Shown here one piece after another: positions 1 to 8,875 of a stretch of DNA of 64,000 nucleotides (position 1 is its first letter; every line of letters begins with the position of its first letter). The stretch is from a virus. The translations under genes were made by a program, and so were the position numbers. The notes below the pieces were generated by a model that saw only the letters and a list, made by a program, of their open reading frames with translations, was not told where the DNA came from and searched no databases. The stretch is taken from positions 1 through 64,000 of IMG/VR virus record IMGVR_UViG_3300029787_000001, one strand, 5' to 3'.

Positions 1-123
1 CTTCGCACACACGAAGGGGCACAATGGGAGATCCAAAAGGTTGCCGAGGCTTGCTTGGAGATTGCTACGGATCTGTTCCCTGTGACTGTGGGTGCTTATC
101 GTAGGATTAGGAACGAAGAATGA
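1..123 (+). CDS. thyX: Thymidylate synthase ThyX, C-terminal end (partial)
   Basis: The reading frame is open from the first base to a TGA at 121-123 and gives about 40 residues. It contains G-A-Q-W-E-I-Q near the start and ends L-F-P-V-T-V-G-A-Y. The AQWEI element followed by a helix and a P-x-x-x-x-A/x-Y/F tail is the usual C-terminus of flavin-dependent thymidylate synthase, which makes dTMP from dUMP. The rest of the gene lies upstream of the window. Its stop overlaps the next start as ATGA, so the two are probably translationally coupled. A role in phage dTMP supply fits the dUTPase at 13679. Confidence 0.7.
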   Translation, partial: LRTHEGAQWEIQKVAEACLEIATDLFPVTVGAYRRIRNEE

Positions 124-308
124 AAGTAGGCGACCTGATCCGTATAAAGGAAGATCCAAAATGCCGTCCCGGTCAGGAGGAGCATTTTGCTATTATTATT
201 GAAGACCTCGACAACGGCGTGTTTTGGACTTGGGCTTACTACCCAACTATAGGCAACAGGATGGCTTTTTCTGATTCCATTGAGGTGTTAAGTGAAAGTC
301 GGCGATAA
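120..308 (+). CDS. Small VGD-family protein (first of many paralogues)
   Basis: 62 residues beginning M-K-V-G-D-L-I-R, then a hydrophobic strand (F-A-I-I-I-E), aromatic residues in the middle (V-F-W-T-W) and an end in I-E-V-L-S-E. The same plan (M-K-V-G-D-L-V; G-I-V; V-x-W; a closing L-x-x-L/I-S-E) recurs in about thirty genes of this window. The spacing of short beta strands suggests a compact SH3-like or KOW-like barrel, which is inference from pattern only; no function is known to me. It is coupled to thyX by ATGA, and its own last codons overlap the next gene. Confidence 0.75.
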   Translation: MKVGDLIRIKEDPKCRPGQEEHFAIIIEDLDNGVFWTWAYYPTIGNRMAFSDSIEVLSESRR

Positions 309-516
309 GGTTCAGTATTGTGGCTACGGCACCCTTGGCGCAACAGGCGAGATCATAAGAGAAAAAGAAAAAACTCTTTACTATAGTAAGTGGGAACGCG
401 AAGGTGACGATAGATATTGTATGTGTTATCTTGTAAGATACACAATGCCAAACGGCAAGACTATCAACAATGTTGCGCGACCAGAAGACCTAAAACTATT
501 GGAGAACGAAGAATGA
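292..516 (+). CDS. Small VGD-family protein, GTG start
   Basis: 74 residues, M-K-V-G-D-K-V-Q start from GTG at 292, 17 bases inside the end of the previous gene. G-A-T-G-E-I-I-R and Y-L-V-R-Y mark the central strands. The C-terminus L-L-E-N-E-E is written by GGAGAACGAAGA, which also serves as the Shine-Dalgarno region of the gene that follows. Confidence 0.7.
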   Translation: MKVGDKVQYCGYGTLGATGEIIREKEKTLYYSKWEREGDDRYCMCYLVRYTMPNGKTINNVARPEDLKLLENEE

Positions 517-764
517 AAGTCGGTGATCTGATAGCTCCACAAGGAGACAACATCTTTGTTGTTTTCCAAAAGAAGTGGATTATGTCGCGCCCCCGTTATG
601 CAAGTATGGGAGCACCACCCAGTGCCGATTTTTATCCACAAAGCACCACCGAACATCGTGTTGCTGAAGTTGTGGAGGACAATCAAATCTTATTCCAAGG
701 ATTGACTTTGGGTGTTTGGCCAAGCGAAGAGTTTAAGATTACAATAATGGAGAACGAAGAATGA
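513..764 (+). CDS. Small VGD-family protein
   Basis: 83 residues from ATG 513 (M-K-V-G-D-L-I-A-P). The frame is open further upstream, but ATG 513 overlaps the preceding TGA and has the GGAGAACGAAGA leader shared with sibling genes, so I choose it. The middle is rich in Pro, Ser and aromatic residues; the end M-E-N-E-E again comes from the next gene's ribosome-binding site. Confidence 0.7.
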   Translation: MKVGDLIAPQGDNIFVVFQKKWIMSRPRYASMGAPPSADFYPQSTTEHRVAEVVEDNQILFQGLTLGVWPSEEFKITIMENEE

Positions 765-1123
765 AAATCGAAGGACCACTTTGGATTGAATCCAAGCCCG
801 AAGAGGGCGAATTCAGCGGCAGCACAATTTACATCCAGTTTATCTCTTTTAATGACAAAGAGATAGACTATAAAAATCCCCACCACGCAGCAAAGGTTAT
901 GAGTGCCATGCTAACACCGAATGATGTAGAGACGATGGGCGACAAAGACCCAAGCTCTCTTTTCTCCACCGTTGCCACTACTCGCTGGGCAACAATCCCA
1001 GACTATTTACAGAAAAGCATAGCAGCGCTGAAGGTGTTTGGAGAAGACACAGTAGTCGCTAGGCGCCATTGGTCTCTTGAAGGCGACAACCTTGTTCCTA
1101 TTGTTGTGGAGAGGAATAAATGA
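761..1123 (+). CDS. Hypothetical protein in the VGD chain
   Basis: 120 residues, start M-K-I-E-G-P-L-W-I. It uses the same GGAGAACGAAGA leader and ATGA overlap as its neighbours but lacks the VGD core. N-terminal strands (S-T-I-Y-I-Q-F) are followed by a more helical part with P-D-Y-L-Q-K-S-I-A-A-L. I do not recognise a family. It probably shares expression with the flanking VGD genes. Confidence 0.65.
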   Translation: MKIEGPLWIESKPEEGEFSGSTIYIQFISFNDKEIDYKNPHHAAKVMSAMLTPNDVETMGDKDPSSLFSTVATTRWATIPDYLQKSIAALKVFGEDTVVARRHWSLEGDNLVPIVVERNK

Positions 1124-1314
1124 AAGTCGGTGACAAAATAATCCAAGTTATCCCACAGACATCAACTACCAGAATAGATGGGATAGAGGCAACAATCATA
1201 GAAGTCAAGGAAGATGGGATCATTGTTGAGTTTTTCCATCCCTACGATAAGAAGATAGTCCAGCAGTTTTGGACCAACTCTCACAAAGTAAGACTACTAG
1301 AGGAAAGCGAATGA
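1120..1314 (+). CDS. Small VGD-family protein
   Basis: 64 residues, M-K-V-G-D-K-I-I start, centre E-A-T-I-I-E-V-K-E-D-G-I-I-V-E-F, closing V-R-L-L-E-E-S-E. ATGA overlaps on both sides. This member has a very clear beta-hairpin pattern for the family. Confidence 0.72.
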   Translation: MKVGDKIIQVIPQTSTTRIDGIEATIIEVKEDGIIVEFFHPYDKKIVQQFWTNSHKVRLLEESE

Positions 1315-1472
1315 AAGTTAAAATGATAAAAAATGATGATGAGCACTCGATTGTAATCCCCGAAGAGGTTGTCGAAATGCTTGGCTGGAAAGAAGAAACC
1401 ACCTTGAAGATTGAGGTGGGAAGAGACTTTGAATTAAATGCGACAACAATAGTGATCACGAAAAAAGGCTAA
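1311..1472 (+). CDS. AbrB/MazE-like (SpoVT-AbrB) DNA-binding protein
   Basis: 53 residues from ATG 1311, which overlaps the previous stop. The segment S-I-V-I-P-E-E-V-V-E-M-L-G-W-K-E is the usual swapped-hairpin AbrB pattern (x-I-P-x-x-h-x-x-x-L-G-h), followed by T-L-K-I-E-V. Members act as small dimeric transcription regulators or as antitoxins of PemK/MazF-type toxins. No toxin gene lies next to it, so a regulator role is more likely here. Confidence 0.65.
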   Translation: MKVKMIKNDDEHSIVIPEEVVEMLGWKEETTLKIEVGRDFELNATTIVITKKG

Positions 1473-1481
1473 CTATTTATA
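1473..1481 (+). promoter_or_regulatory. CTATTTATA motif, candidate phage promoter element
   Basis: CTATTTATA lies 15 bases before the ATG at 1496 in a short intergenic gap. The same core CTATTTA precedes genes at 18711, 26943, 49983 and 57373. Its reverse complement contains the T4 late promoter core TATAAATA, but the orientation is opposite, so the role is uncertain. Confidence 0.3.
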
Positions 1482-1495
1482 GCTGGAGAACAAAA

Positions 1496-2128
1496 ATGAA
1501 AAAAGTTATAACAGAATGGAAGGAATTCCTAACAGAAAGCTCAATAAGCCGCTCCTACGAACACATGCTCAGTCACGACACTGCGTTCATTACAGCATTC
1601 CGTGACGACGCGAAGGATGTAACTAAATGCATGCCCGGTCATAGCAAGAAGTTAGAGAACTTCGAGCGCAACAGGCAATTAAAGGCTGTTCTGCTGAATA
1701 AGGGCTACGGCGTAACTGCTGTTGACGGCACTTATGTGGAGGACTTCGGTACAGAAGCAGCAAAGGAGGTCAAAGAAGACTCTTTCTTTGTTGTGAACTT
1801 GAAAGATGACCCGAAGTTCAAAGACACAATAGAGGCATTATCAGAGCATTTCTGCCAAGATTCATTCCTTTTTGTTCCTCGTGGTGGAGAAGAATCATTT
1901 CTCGTTGGCACAAATGAGGCTGACTTTCCTGGCTATGGCAATGAAGAGGCAGCAGGCGAGTTCCTTGGAGGCAAAGAAGGCGAGTTTATGACCCGCGTTG
2001 GCAAGACAAAGCGCCCTATCAGATTTGCCGAAGGTCTTGAAACCAAAGCCAAGATGCAGAACAACACTAAGTTTCTTATCTCAAAGCTTGCTAAGCAAGT
2101 GCTACAGGAGATGAAGGGGGATAGTTGA
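1496..2128 (+). CDS. N-terminally tagged protein (capsid-targeting-like leader), unknown body
   Basis: 210 residues. The first residues M-K-K-V-I-T-E-W-K-E-F-L-T-E match the tag seen on proteins at 58136-60585 (x-x-E-N-W-R-K-F-L-x-E). The end L-T-E|S fits the L/I-x-E cleavage rule known for the T4 prohead protease gp21; a packaged role is inference. The body has a conserved-looking region F-L-F-V-P-R-G-G-E-E-S-F-L-V-G-T-N and ends in a helix. I cannot assign a fold. Ribosome-binding site GGAGAACAAAA precedes the ATG. Confidence 0.7.
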   Translation: MKKVITEWKEFLTESSISRSYEHMLSHDTAFITAFRDDAKDVTKCMPGHSKKLENFERNRQLKAVLLNKGYGVTAVDGTYVEDFGTEAAKEVKEDSFFVVNLKDDPKFKDTIEALSEHFCQDSFLFVPRGGEESFLVGTNEADFPGYGNEEAAGEFLGGKEGEFMTRVGKTKRPIRFAEGLETKAKMQNNTKFLISKLAKQVLQEMKGDS

Positions 2129-3015
2129 ACCCTTACTACGACGAAATCGTAGTTGGCTCCTCCCTCCGCGCCCTTTTGTTTGCTGCTCTCAACGACTTCC
2201 CTGTGTTCTTTACAACACCAGAGAAACCACACCAGTTTGAGCACTTTCCGACATCTGTTGACTTGTCCAGTTGGGGTCTTCACAACGAGCCTCAGCTTTG
2301 GATGACACCCGCCGGAGAAAAGGCGACAGGACAATCTAAGATTGCACTATGGGAGCACTTGTTGTTTGTTCTTGGACTCAAGGGGCTCGCACCTTTCTCT
2401 GATTTATGTAGCTCACTGCGCATTAATGAAAACAAGTTGACAGGTCACACCGACTATGGTAAGCTAAGAACAATAGAATTTGGTGTGTGTCATTATTTTG
2501 ATGAGCGCGCCACTTATAACCTTTTATCTTGCGAGGATAGCCCCAAGACCTACCAAGTCTACGACACGCTTGCCTTCACAAGAGGTGGTAAACACCATCT
2601 TGATTTGTTGGAAAGCAACGACGAATTTTGTAACAAGATTTGGTTTTATCTCTCACCCAGAATCGATGGCAGGGTGCCTGTCAAAGACGCCTGTGTGCTC
2701 TCGATTTTAACAGACGACCAGATAGACGACTTTGATTTTTCGGAGACCATAGTGCGGCTCACAGCCGTCAGCAAGATGAAGGAACTAGGTCTGAGAGGAC
2801 CAAAAAATGGATGGCAAACAGATGGAACGAGAAGATACAGAAGCTTCAAGGTTGAAGCGCTCAATCGTGATAAATTCCTATCATCTCCTCCAGTTTGGCT
2901 GGAGGCAGATTCGATCAAAGTTCCGAAGATTACTGAAGAAGCACTTCTCCTACAACTCCCCGACATAGCAAGAGTGCAAAAAAGAATTCTGGAGCCATTA
3001 TGGCAAAACATTTAG
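2125..3015 (+). CDS. Hypothetical protein with Rossmann-like N-terminus
   Basis: 296 residues from TTG 2125, overlapping the stop of the gene before as TTGA. The N-terminus Y-Y-D-E-I-V-V-G-S-S-L-R-A-L-L-F-A has the strand-G-x-S/G-helix look of a dinucleotide-binding fold, though the glycine pattern is incomplete. The remainder mixes aromatic-rich strands and acidic loops. It overlaps the next gene by 16 bases, and the two probably work together. Family not recognised. Confidence 0.65.
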   Translation: MNPYYDEIVVGSSLRALLFAALNDFPVFFTTPEKPHQFEHFPTSVDLSSWGLHNEPQLWMTPAGEKATGQSKIALWEHLLFVLGLKGLAPFSDLCSSLRINENKLTGHTDYGKLRTIEFGVCHYFDERATYNLLSCEDSPKTYQVYDTLAFTRGGKHHLDLLESNDEFCNKIWFYLSPRIDGRVPVKDACVLSILTDDQIDDFDFSETIVRLTAVSKMKELGLRGPKNGWQTDGTRRYRSFKVEALNRDKFLSSPPVWLEADSIKVPKITEEALLLQLPDIARVQKRILEPLWQNI

Positions 3016-3884
3016 CAGGCGTCATTCCACTGGCAAACTTTGATGACAACTATAAGTTGCCTTATGATTCTTTTATGCTTCCTATTCAAAATGACTTCAC
3101 TCTCATTCAGAAGTCTGTGTTTGAATGTGCGATGGCAGGATGCTCTACTATTTGGATTGTCGCCAATGATGATCTAGCCCCGATAGTCAAGAAACACATA
3201 GGTGAATGGGTTTATGATCCAGTCTATTTTTGGGACAACTACATAAACAATCACATCGTCCAGCGAAGAACCCACATTCCCATTTACTATGTGCCTATCC
3301 TACCAAAAGACCGAGACAAGCGTGATAGTTATGGCTGGTCTGCCCTGTTTGGGATGCACTCCGCGTGGTGGGTTTCTTACAGAATCTCAAAATGGATAGT
3401 TCCAAAGAAATACTTTGTTTCATTTCCTCATAATGCCTATGATTATTGGTGTTTGCGAGAACATAGAAAAGACCTGTTTAACACCACTAAGAACTTTTTC
3501 TTTACTCACGAGGGCAAAACGATTAAGGACAACCTACCTATTCCTTTCACTATGCGCGGCGAAGACTTTATCCAGTGTCGCAGGGAGGTAAACAAGCTGA
3601 CAACTCGTGATCATTACCCGCTCGGTCCCAACGAGACTTGGCGAGACCTGAAGAAGATGCCAAAGGAAGAGCGCTGGTCAGCACAGCACTTTGATCTGGC
3701 AACAATCTTTGACAAGGTGACTGAGAAAAACTGCTTCCGCCAGGAACTCGACTGGTTCTATGATCTCAGAGAGTGGGATGGCTACCGCGCTTACCTCGCG
3801 TCAGATAATGCTGTGAGATCGCCCAACTGGCGCTTGACTAAGCCGCACCAACTGAATAGATTATGTCAGGAGGAAGAGGAATGA
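3000..3884 (+). CDS. Possible nucleotidyltransferase-like (GT-A fold) protein
   Basis: 294 residues. The N-terminus A-G-V-I-P-L-A-N followed by S-F-M-L-P-I-Q-N-D-F-T-L-I-Q-K-S-V-F-E-C-A and a strand W-I-V-A-N-D-D-L recalls sugar-nucleotide or NTP transferases: opening strand, a helix after P-x, then a strand with Asp. The classical G-x-G-T-R-x loop is absent, so activity is doubtful. The C-terminal half is rich in Trp, Tyr and Arg. ATG 3000 has GGAG upstream. The fold call is tentative. Confidence 0.5.
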   Translation: MAKHLAGVIPLANFDDNYKLPYDSFMLPIQNDFTLIQKSVFECAMAGCSTIWIVANDDLAPIVKKHIGEWVYDPVYFWDNYINNHIVQRRTHIPIYYVPILPKDRDKRDSYGWSALFGMHSAWWVSYRISKWIVPKKYFVSFPHNAYDYWCLREHRKDLFNTTKNFFFTHEGKTIKDNLPIPFTMRGEDFIQCRREVNKLTTRDHYPLGPNETWRDLKKMPKEERWSAQHFDLATIFDKVTEKNCFRQELDWFYDLREWDGYRAYLASDNAVRSPNWRLTKPHQLNRLCQEEEE

Positions 3885-4057
3885 AAATCGGTGATCTGGT
3901 AAAACACAGAGACTATCCTTGGTGCTTTGGTGTAGTTCTCTCTTATGATGAGTTCGGGACTAACACTATCAGGTGGCTAACCACCGACACCCCCACGAGA
4001 AGAGGTGCGATTAGCAAACACAACTATCGGATCCTCAAACTACTATCGGAGGCATAA
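3881..4057 (+). CDS. Small VGD-family protein
   Basis: 58 residues from ATG 3881 (M-K-I-G-D-L-V-K). AGGAGGAAGAGGA gives it a strong ribosome-binding site, and ATGA overlaps the previous stop. F-G-V-V-L-S-Y, I-R-W-L and L-K-L-L-S-E-A follow the family plan. An upstream in-frame ATG at 3863 exists but lies inside the preceding coding end. Confidence 0.72.
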   Translation: MKIGDLVKHRDYPWCFGVVLSYDEFGTNTIRWLTTDTPTRRGAISKHNYRILKLLSEA

Positions 4058-4263
4058 TGAAAGTCGGTGATTTGGTGAGAACCAAGAAGATGTATATTAT
4101 AATGGTAACAGGGGACCTACACCAGACTAATAAATCACTCACACCAAAAATAGACGGGTTCGTCATAGAAAGTTACAACAGAGACGCTAAGGTGTCTTTT
4201 CCTAGTTTGGGCCACATCTCAACATTTCAGAAAACAGATCTCAAACTACTATCGGAGGCATAA
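4057..4263 (+). CDS. Small VGD-family protein
   Basis: 68 residues, M-K-V-G-D-L-V-R start, G-F-V-I-E-S-Y and V-S-F centre, and the end L-K-L-L-S-E-A identical to its upstream neighbour. It overlaps that neighbour by one base (TAATG). The two are likely a recent tandem duplication. Confidence 0.72.
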   Translation: MKVGDLVRTKKMYIIMVTGDLHQTNKSLTPKIDGFVIESYNRDAKVSFPSLGHISTFQKTDLKLLSEA

Positions 4264-4280
4264 TGACCACAAGAAAGTGC

Positions 4281-4309
4281 TTGCGCCCACCGCCCTGCCG
4301 TGTTACATT
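4281..4309 (+). promoter_or_regulatory. Sigma70-type promoter for dnaE
   Basis: TTGCGC, 17 bases, TACATT, then ATGAATGTAAG. The -35 box is imperfect but the GTGTTACATTA context matches the window-wide promoter family. It lies about 50 bases before the polymerase ATG. Confidence 0.65.
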
Positions 4310-4358
4310 ATGAATGTAAGCAGCGGCACTGACGCCCCCTACCGACGAAGGACACAGA

Positions 4359-7300
4359 ATGACTGAGAGAACACAGAGCAAGATCAAGTTTGTCGGGCTA
4401 CACGCCCACAGCGTAGCGGGGTCTATCTTCGATGGGCTCGGCTTCCCACAAGACCACATGGACTTCGCCTACCAGAATGGGATGGATGCGCTCGCGCTCA
4501 CTGACCACGGCAACCAGAATGGTCTAGCCTATCAGGTGCTACACGCCAAGAAGATGAAGGCAGAAGGAAAGAACTTCAAGCCAATCTTTGGCTGTGAGGC
4601 TTACTTTATTCCCTCAATCGAGGAGTGGAAAGAAGAGTATGAACAGACAATGCTCGATAAGAAGAAGGCACGAGCAGCAAAGAAGGCTGGCGCGTCTGGT
4701 GCCACTGTCGAAGACGAAGGCGCGAGCAAGGGCAAGAGTAACAGCATTCTACGCCGCCGCCGCCATCTCGTGCTTCTAGCACAGAACCAGAAGGGACTCA
4801 ACAATCTTTTCAAGCTTGTGTCCGAGAGCTACAAAGACGAGAACTTCTACCGCTATCCACGAATGGATTACAAGATGCTCAAGGAGCACGGTGAAGGCAT
4901 TATCGCTTCGTCTGCTTGTCTTGGCGGTGTCTACGCTGGCAACTACTGGGAGAATAGAGATGAAGGACCCGAGGCAGTCCTCAACGCTATGCGTGAGACA
5001 ACTGAAAGAATGGTTGATGTGTTTGGTGATCGCTGGCACGGCGAGATCCAGTGGAACAATGTCCCAGAACAGCACGAACTAAACAAGTTTGTTATTCAGG
5101 TTTGTGATGAGTTCGGTGTTAAGGTTATCTCAACCGCAGACTCACACTATCCAAGCCGTGACGCTTGGAAGGACCGCGAACTCTACAAGCGACTTGGTTG
5201 GCTTGGCAAGGGACGCCCCCAGTGGGCTGACACCGAAAGCGAACTGCCCATCTCTGTTGAAGAGATCGGCTATGAGCTTTATCCCAAGAATGGCGACGAG
5301 ATGTGGGAGAGCTACAAGAGTTACTCGGACATGTGCAAGGCAACTTACGACGATGAACTCGTGCTAAACAGCATTGAAGAGACTCACCGCATTGCGTTTG
5401 AGCGCATTGAAGATTTCTTGCCAGACAACACCGTTCGTCTTCCGTCGTTCGTTGTCCCGGCTGGGCACACTGCGACCGAGGCTTTGATCAAGTTCTCTAT
5501 TGAGGGCTTGAGCAAGCTTGGCTTCGCGGACAACAAAGACTATCTAATGAGACTCAAGAGCGAACTAAAGGTTATTGATGACCGAGGCTTCTCTAAGTAT
5601 TTCTTGACAATGAAAGCTATCGTTGATGTCACGGACACGATGATGCTTGCTGGTCCCGGTCGCGGCTCGGCTGCTGGCTCTCTTGTAGCTTATTGTCTTG
5701 GGATTACGCAGGTTGACCCGATCAAGTATGACCTTCTCTTCTCCCGCTTCTTGCGTTCTGATGCGAAGGACTACCCAGACATTGACTATGACATCTCCCG
5801 TCCGATGGAACTCAAGGATAAATTGATTGAGTTGTGGGGCGAGGATTGTGTTGCACCTATTTCTAACTGGAACACCCTTCAGTTGAAGTCGCTCATCAAG
5901 GACATTTCCAAGCTCTACGGTATTCCGTTTGGTGAGGTTAACTTGGTGACCAATGCAATGATCAAGGAGGCAACCCCACTTGCCAAGCAGAAGCACGGCA
6001 TCAAAGCTGGAATGTATAACCCCACTTGGCAGGAGGTGATGGAGTTCTCTGATTCGCTCAAGAACTTTTTGAACACCTACCCTGATGTTAAGACGCACGT
6101 TCAGTCACTTGTCGGGCAGGTTCGCTCTTGTTCTCGCCACGCTGGTGGCGTTGTGATTGCCGAGGACCTAGACAAGTACATGCCTCTCATCAACTCTAAG
6201 GGTGTCCGACAGACGCCCTGGTCAGAGGGGCAGAATGTCAGGCATCTTGAGCCGATGGGTTTCATTAAGTTCGATCTTCTTGGGCTCTCCACTCTTGCTA
6301 TGATGGAGACTGCGATTGAGCAGATTCTAAAGCGCCACCACGGCATTGAAGAGCCCACCTTCTCACAGGTCAAGGACTTCTATGACAAGAGGCTTCATCC
6401 TGATGTGATTGATCTGAATGACCCAAAAGTCTACAAGAATGTTTTTCACAAGGGCAACTTTGTGGGCACTTTCCAGTTCACCGAGGACGGAGCCCAGAGT
6501 TTCGCAGAGAGAGCGACACCAAATAACATTATTGACATCTCTGCCATTACATCAATCTATCGACCCGGTCCCCTTTCGGCGAATGTCCACGAGGACTTTA
6601 TTGAGGCAAAGAACAGTCCGCATCTCATCAAATACTTGACGCCTGAAGTTCAAGAGATCACCGAAGAAACATTTGGTTTCTTGATCTTTCAGGAACAAAT
6701 CGCCAAGATTGCTCACGCACTGGGCAAGGACCTGTCCCTTGATGAGGGCAACTTGCTCCGCAAGCTTCTAACTAAGAAGGGCACCGGCAAGGGCTTCGAG
6801 GTTAAGGATGCTATTCACAAGAAGTTCATTACTGGTTGTGTGGAGAAGGGTATCGCAAACCGCGAAGCACAGGCTCTTTGGGAGAAGTTTGAATACTTCT
6901 CTGGCTATGGTTTCAACAAGTCCCACGCTGTGTCCTATTCTCTCATCTCTTATCAGTGTGCTTGGCTACTAACTTACTATGAAGCCGAATGGACTGCGGC
7001 TTTCCTATCAAGAGAGCCCGAGAGCAAGAAAGAGAACGCAATTAACATCGCCAAATCCCTTGGCTACCACATTCAGCCAGTCGATGTAAATACATCTGGT
7101 CGTGTGTGGGAGATCGGAGAAGACAATAAGACACTGATTCAGCCACTCACCAGCATCAAGGGCTTCGGTGACTCTGCGATGGATCAGGTGTTGAACAATC
7201 GACCATTCACAGACATCGAGGATCTCCTCTTCCGAGAGGAGATTAAATATGCTAAACTAAACAAGAAGGCACTTGATGCTCTTTGTCGAGCAGGCGCTAT

Positions 7301-7802
7301 GGACAGCCTGATGGATGACAGGTTCACAGGTCGTAAGCACTTCTGGTCAGCGTCAGTCGTAGACCGTCCAAAGACTAAGAAGAAGTTTCACGGCAACATC
7401 GATCTCTATCGTCCAGAGGGAGACTTCTCAGAGGAAGAAATCATCCAGTTCAAGACCGATCTGACTGGCGTGTTTCCGATGTCCTTGGTTGTAAGCCCAG
7501 AGATGATTCAGGATCTACGAGACAAATACATCCCACCTATCTCAGAGTTTGATGAAGGGCTACAAATCTGCTGGTTCATTCCACGCAAGATTATTCCGAA
7601 GAAGACGAAGAAGGGTAAAGACTATTGGATTCTAGAAGTGATTGATTCCAATAACGAGACAGAGAAGATTAGATGTTGGGGAGTTGATGTAAAGAAGGAC
7701 AGAATCCACATCAACCGTCCCTATCTATCACGGTTGAGTTACGATCCTAAGTGGGGCTTCTCCACTAGGTCGGTTTACAGAAACTTTAGAATGCTGGGGT
7801 AA
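4359..7802 (+). CDS. dnaE: DNA polymerase III alpha subunit-like (family C) DNA polymerase
   Basis: 1147 residues, close to the usual DnaE length. The N-terminal PHP domain is clear: G-L-H-A-H-S near residue 15 and L-T-D-H-G-N near residue 47. The palm carries G-P-G-R-G-S-A-A-G-S near 430 and P-D-I-D-Y-D near 472, the paired catalytic Asp motif. The fingers region Y-G-F-N-K-S-H-A-V-S-Y is near 850. A C-terminal OB-like segment (L-Q-I-C-W-F-I) follows, while a tau-binding tail seems absent. A low-complexity Lys/Ala insert lies near residues 105-125. It is the phage replicase candidate. Phages more often encode family A or B enzymes, so family C is notable. Confidence 0.95.
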   Translation: MTERTQSKIKFVGLHAHSVAGSIFDGLGFPQDHMDFAYQNGMDALALTDHGNQNGLAYQVLHAKKMKAEGKNFKPIFGCEAYFIPSIEEWKEEYEQTMLDKKKARAAKKAGASGATVEDEGASKGKSNSILRRRRHLVLLAQNQKGLNNLFKLVSESYKDENFYRYPRMDYKMLKEHGEGIIASSACLGGVYAGNYWENRDEGPEAVLNAMRETTERMVDVFGDRWHGEIQWNNVPEQHELNKFVIQVCDEFGVKVISTADSHYPSRDAWKDRELYKRLGWLGKGRPQWADTESELPISVEEIGYELYPKNGDEMWESYKSYSDMCKATYDDELVLNSIEETHRIAFERIEDFLPDNTVRLPSFVVPAGHTATEALIKFSIEGLSKLGFADNKDYLMRLKSELKVIDDRGFSKYFLTMKAIVDVTDTMMLAGPGRGSAAGSLVAYCLGITQVDPIKYDLLFSRFLRSDAKDYPDIDYDISRPMELKDKLIELWGEDCVAPISNWNTLQLKSLIKDISKLYGIPFGEVNLVTNAMIKEATPLAKQKHGIKAGMYNPTWQEVMEFSDSLKNFLNTYPDVKTHVQSLVGQVRSCSRHAGGVVIAEDLDKYMPLINSKGVRQTPWSEGQNVRHLEPMGFIKFDLLGLSTLAMMETAIEQILKRHHGIEEPTFSQVKDFYDKRLHPDVIDLNDPKVYKNVFHKGNFVGTFQFTEDGAQSFAERATPNNIIDISAITSIYRPGPLSANVHEDFIEAKNSPHLIKYLTPEVQEITEETFGFLIFQEQIAKIAHALGKDLSLDEGNLLRKLLTKKGTGKGFEVKDAIHKKFITGCVEKGIANREAQALWEKFEYFSGYGFNKSHAVSYSLISYQCAWLLTYYEAEWTAAFLSREPESKKENAINIAKSLGYHIQPVDVNTSGRVWEIGEDNKTLIQPLTSIKGFGDSAMDQVLNNRPFTDIEDLLFREEIKYAKLNKKALDALCRAGAMDSLMDDRFTGRKHFWSASVVDRPKTKKKFHGNIDLYRPEGDFSEEEIIQFKTDLTGVFPMSLVVSPEMIQDLRDKYIPPISEFDEGLQICWFIPRKIIPKKTKKGKDYWILEVIDSNNETEKIRCWGVDVKKDRIHINRPYLSRLSYDPKWGFSTRSVYRNFRMLG

Positions 7803-7804
7803 GA

Positions 7805-8875
7805 ATGCCTACTGGTTATAAAAAAACGCAACAAGAAGCATTAGCAGAATTTCGCAAGGTTCATGGCAATCGTTATGATTACTCTAGGGTTATTTATAAA
7901 AATAACTCAAGTAAAGTAAAGATTATTTGTCCTGTTCACGGCGAGTTTGAACAGGTCCCCGGTAGTCACATAAAAGGACATGGTTGCCGAAAGTGCAGCA
8001 ATTGCAGCCCGAAAGGAACCCTTGGTGACTTAATTCGTGATTTTAGAAAAACTCACGGCAATCTTTATGATTATTCTAAAGTTAAGCTTGCCAAGTCTTC
8101 ACAAAAAGTTATAATAACTTGTAAAATTCACGGAGATTTCACTCAAAGAGTAAATTCTCACAAAGGCGGTAAAGGATGCGCGCGATGCGCAACTGAAAAA
8201 AACAGCACACTCTCAGAAGAATACAAATCTATCATAAGAGAAACAGAAAAAAGAAATAATTTTATAGAAACGAAAAATCGAGAACAGAAACAACTAAAAA
8301 AAGCCTGTGGCAATAAAAATTGTGAATTTAGAGGGAAAGAACAGCCGTTAACAAACTTTCATTTTGATAGAAGCAAAAAAGACGGACGCTGCTCAAATTG
8401 TAAAACATGCGCCACCAAAAGAACAAGATTATGGGCAAAAAATAATCCTGAAAAAGTTAAAAAGAAACAAGGCGCCCAAGACCAAGCCCGCGCCACCGCC
8501 CGAGTCGGAGCCCGCAGACACATGAAAAAAGAATTAATGTTAAAACACAATGTCTCTTCGCGAGTACGTGGCGCAATCAAAAAAACAGGAGGACACAAAG
8601 GCGGAAAAACCTTTGAAGCCCTGCCTTACACCCCGCAAGAATTGAGAGAACACATTGAGAATCAGTTTGACGAGAAGATGAATTGGGATAACCACGGAGA
8701 CTATTGGCATATAGACCACATAATTCCCCAAGCAGCGCTACCCTACAAATCATTAGAAGATGAAAACTTCCAGAAATGCTGGGATCTTAAAAATCTACGT
8801 CCTCTGGAAGCAAAAGAGAACATTAGAAAAGGCTCTCTTTATGAAGGAGAGCGACACACCTATGCTAACAAATAA
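7805..8875 (+). CDS. HNH homing endonuclease with zinc-binding repeats
   Basis: 356 residues starting three bases after the dnaE stop. Two repeats at about residues 10-65 and 75-130 each have F-R-K-x-H-G-N-x-Y-D-Y-S, a strand ending in C-x-x-H-G-x-F and G-C-x-x-C, typical of phage DNA-binding zinc modules. A third Cys cluster is near 167-200. The C-terminal H-I-D-H-I-I-P followed by N-L-R-P-L is an HNH nuclease core. It is markedly A-rich and unlike its neighbour in codon use, which fits a mobile intron-less homing gene next to a conserved target. Confidence 0.88.
   Translation: MPTGYKKTQQEALAEFRKVHGNRYDYSRVIYKNNSSKVKIICPVHGEFEQVPGSHIKGHGCRKCSNCSPKGTLGDLIRDFRKTHGNLYDYSKVKLAKSSQKVIITCKIHGDFTQRVNSHKGGKGCARCATEKNSTLSEEYKSIIRETEKRNNFIETKNREQKQLKKACGNKNCEFRGKEQPLTNFHFDRSKKDGRCSNCKTCATKRTRLWAKNNPEKVKKKQGAQDQARATARVGARRHMKKELMLKHNVSSRVRGAIKKTGGHKGGKTFEALPYTPQELREHIENQFDEKMNWDNHGDYWHIDHIIPQAALPYKSLEDENFQKCWDLKNLRPLEAKENIRKGSLYEGERHTYANK

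Noticed and set aside
7805-8875. Group I intron carrying the HNH gene
   Set aside because: dnaE ends with a normal stop before it and no second exon follows; it is a free-standing gene.
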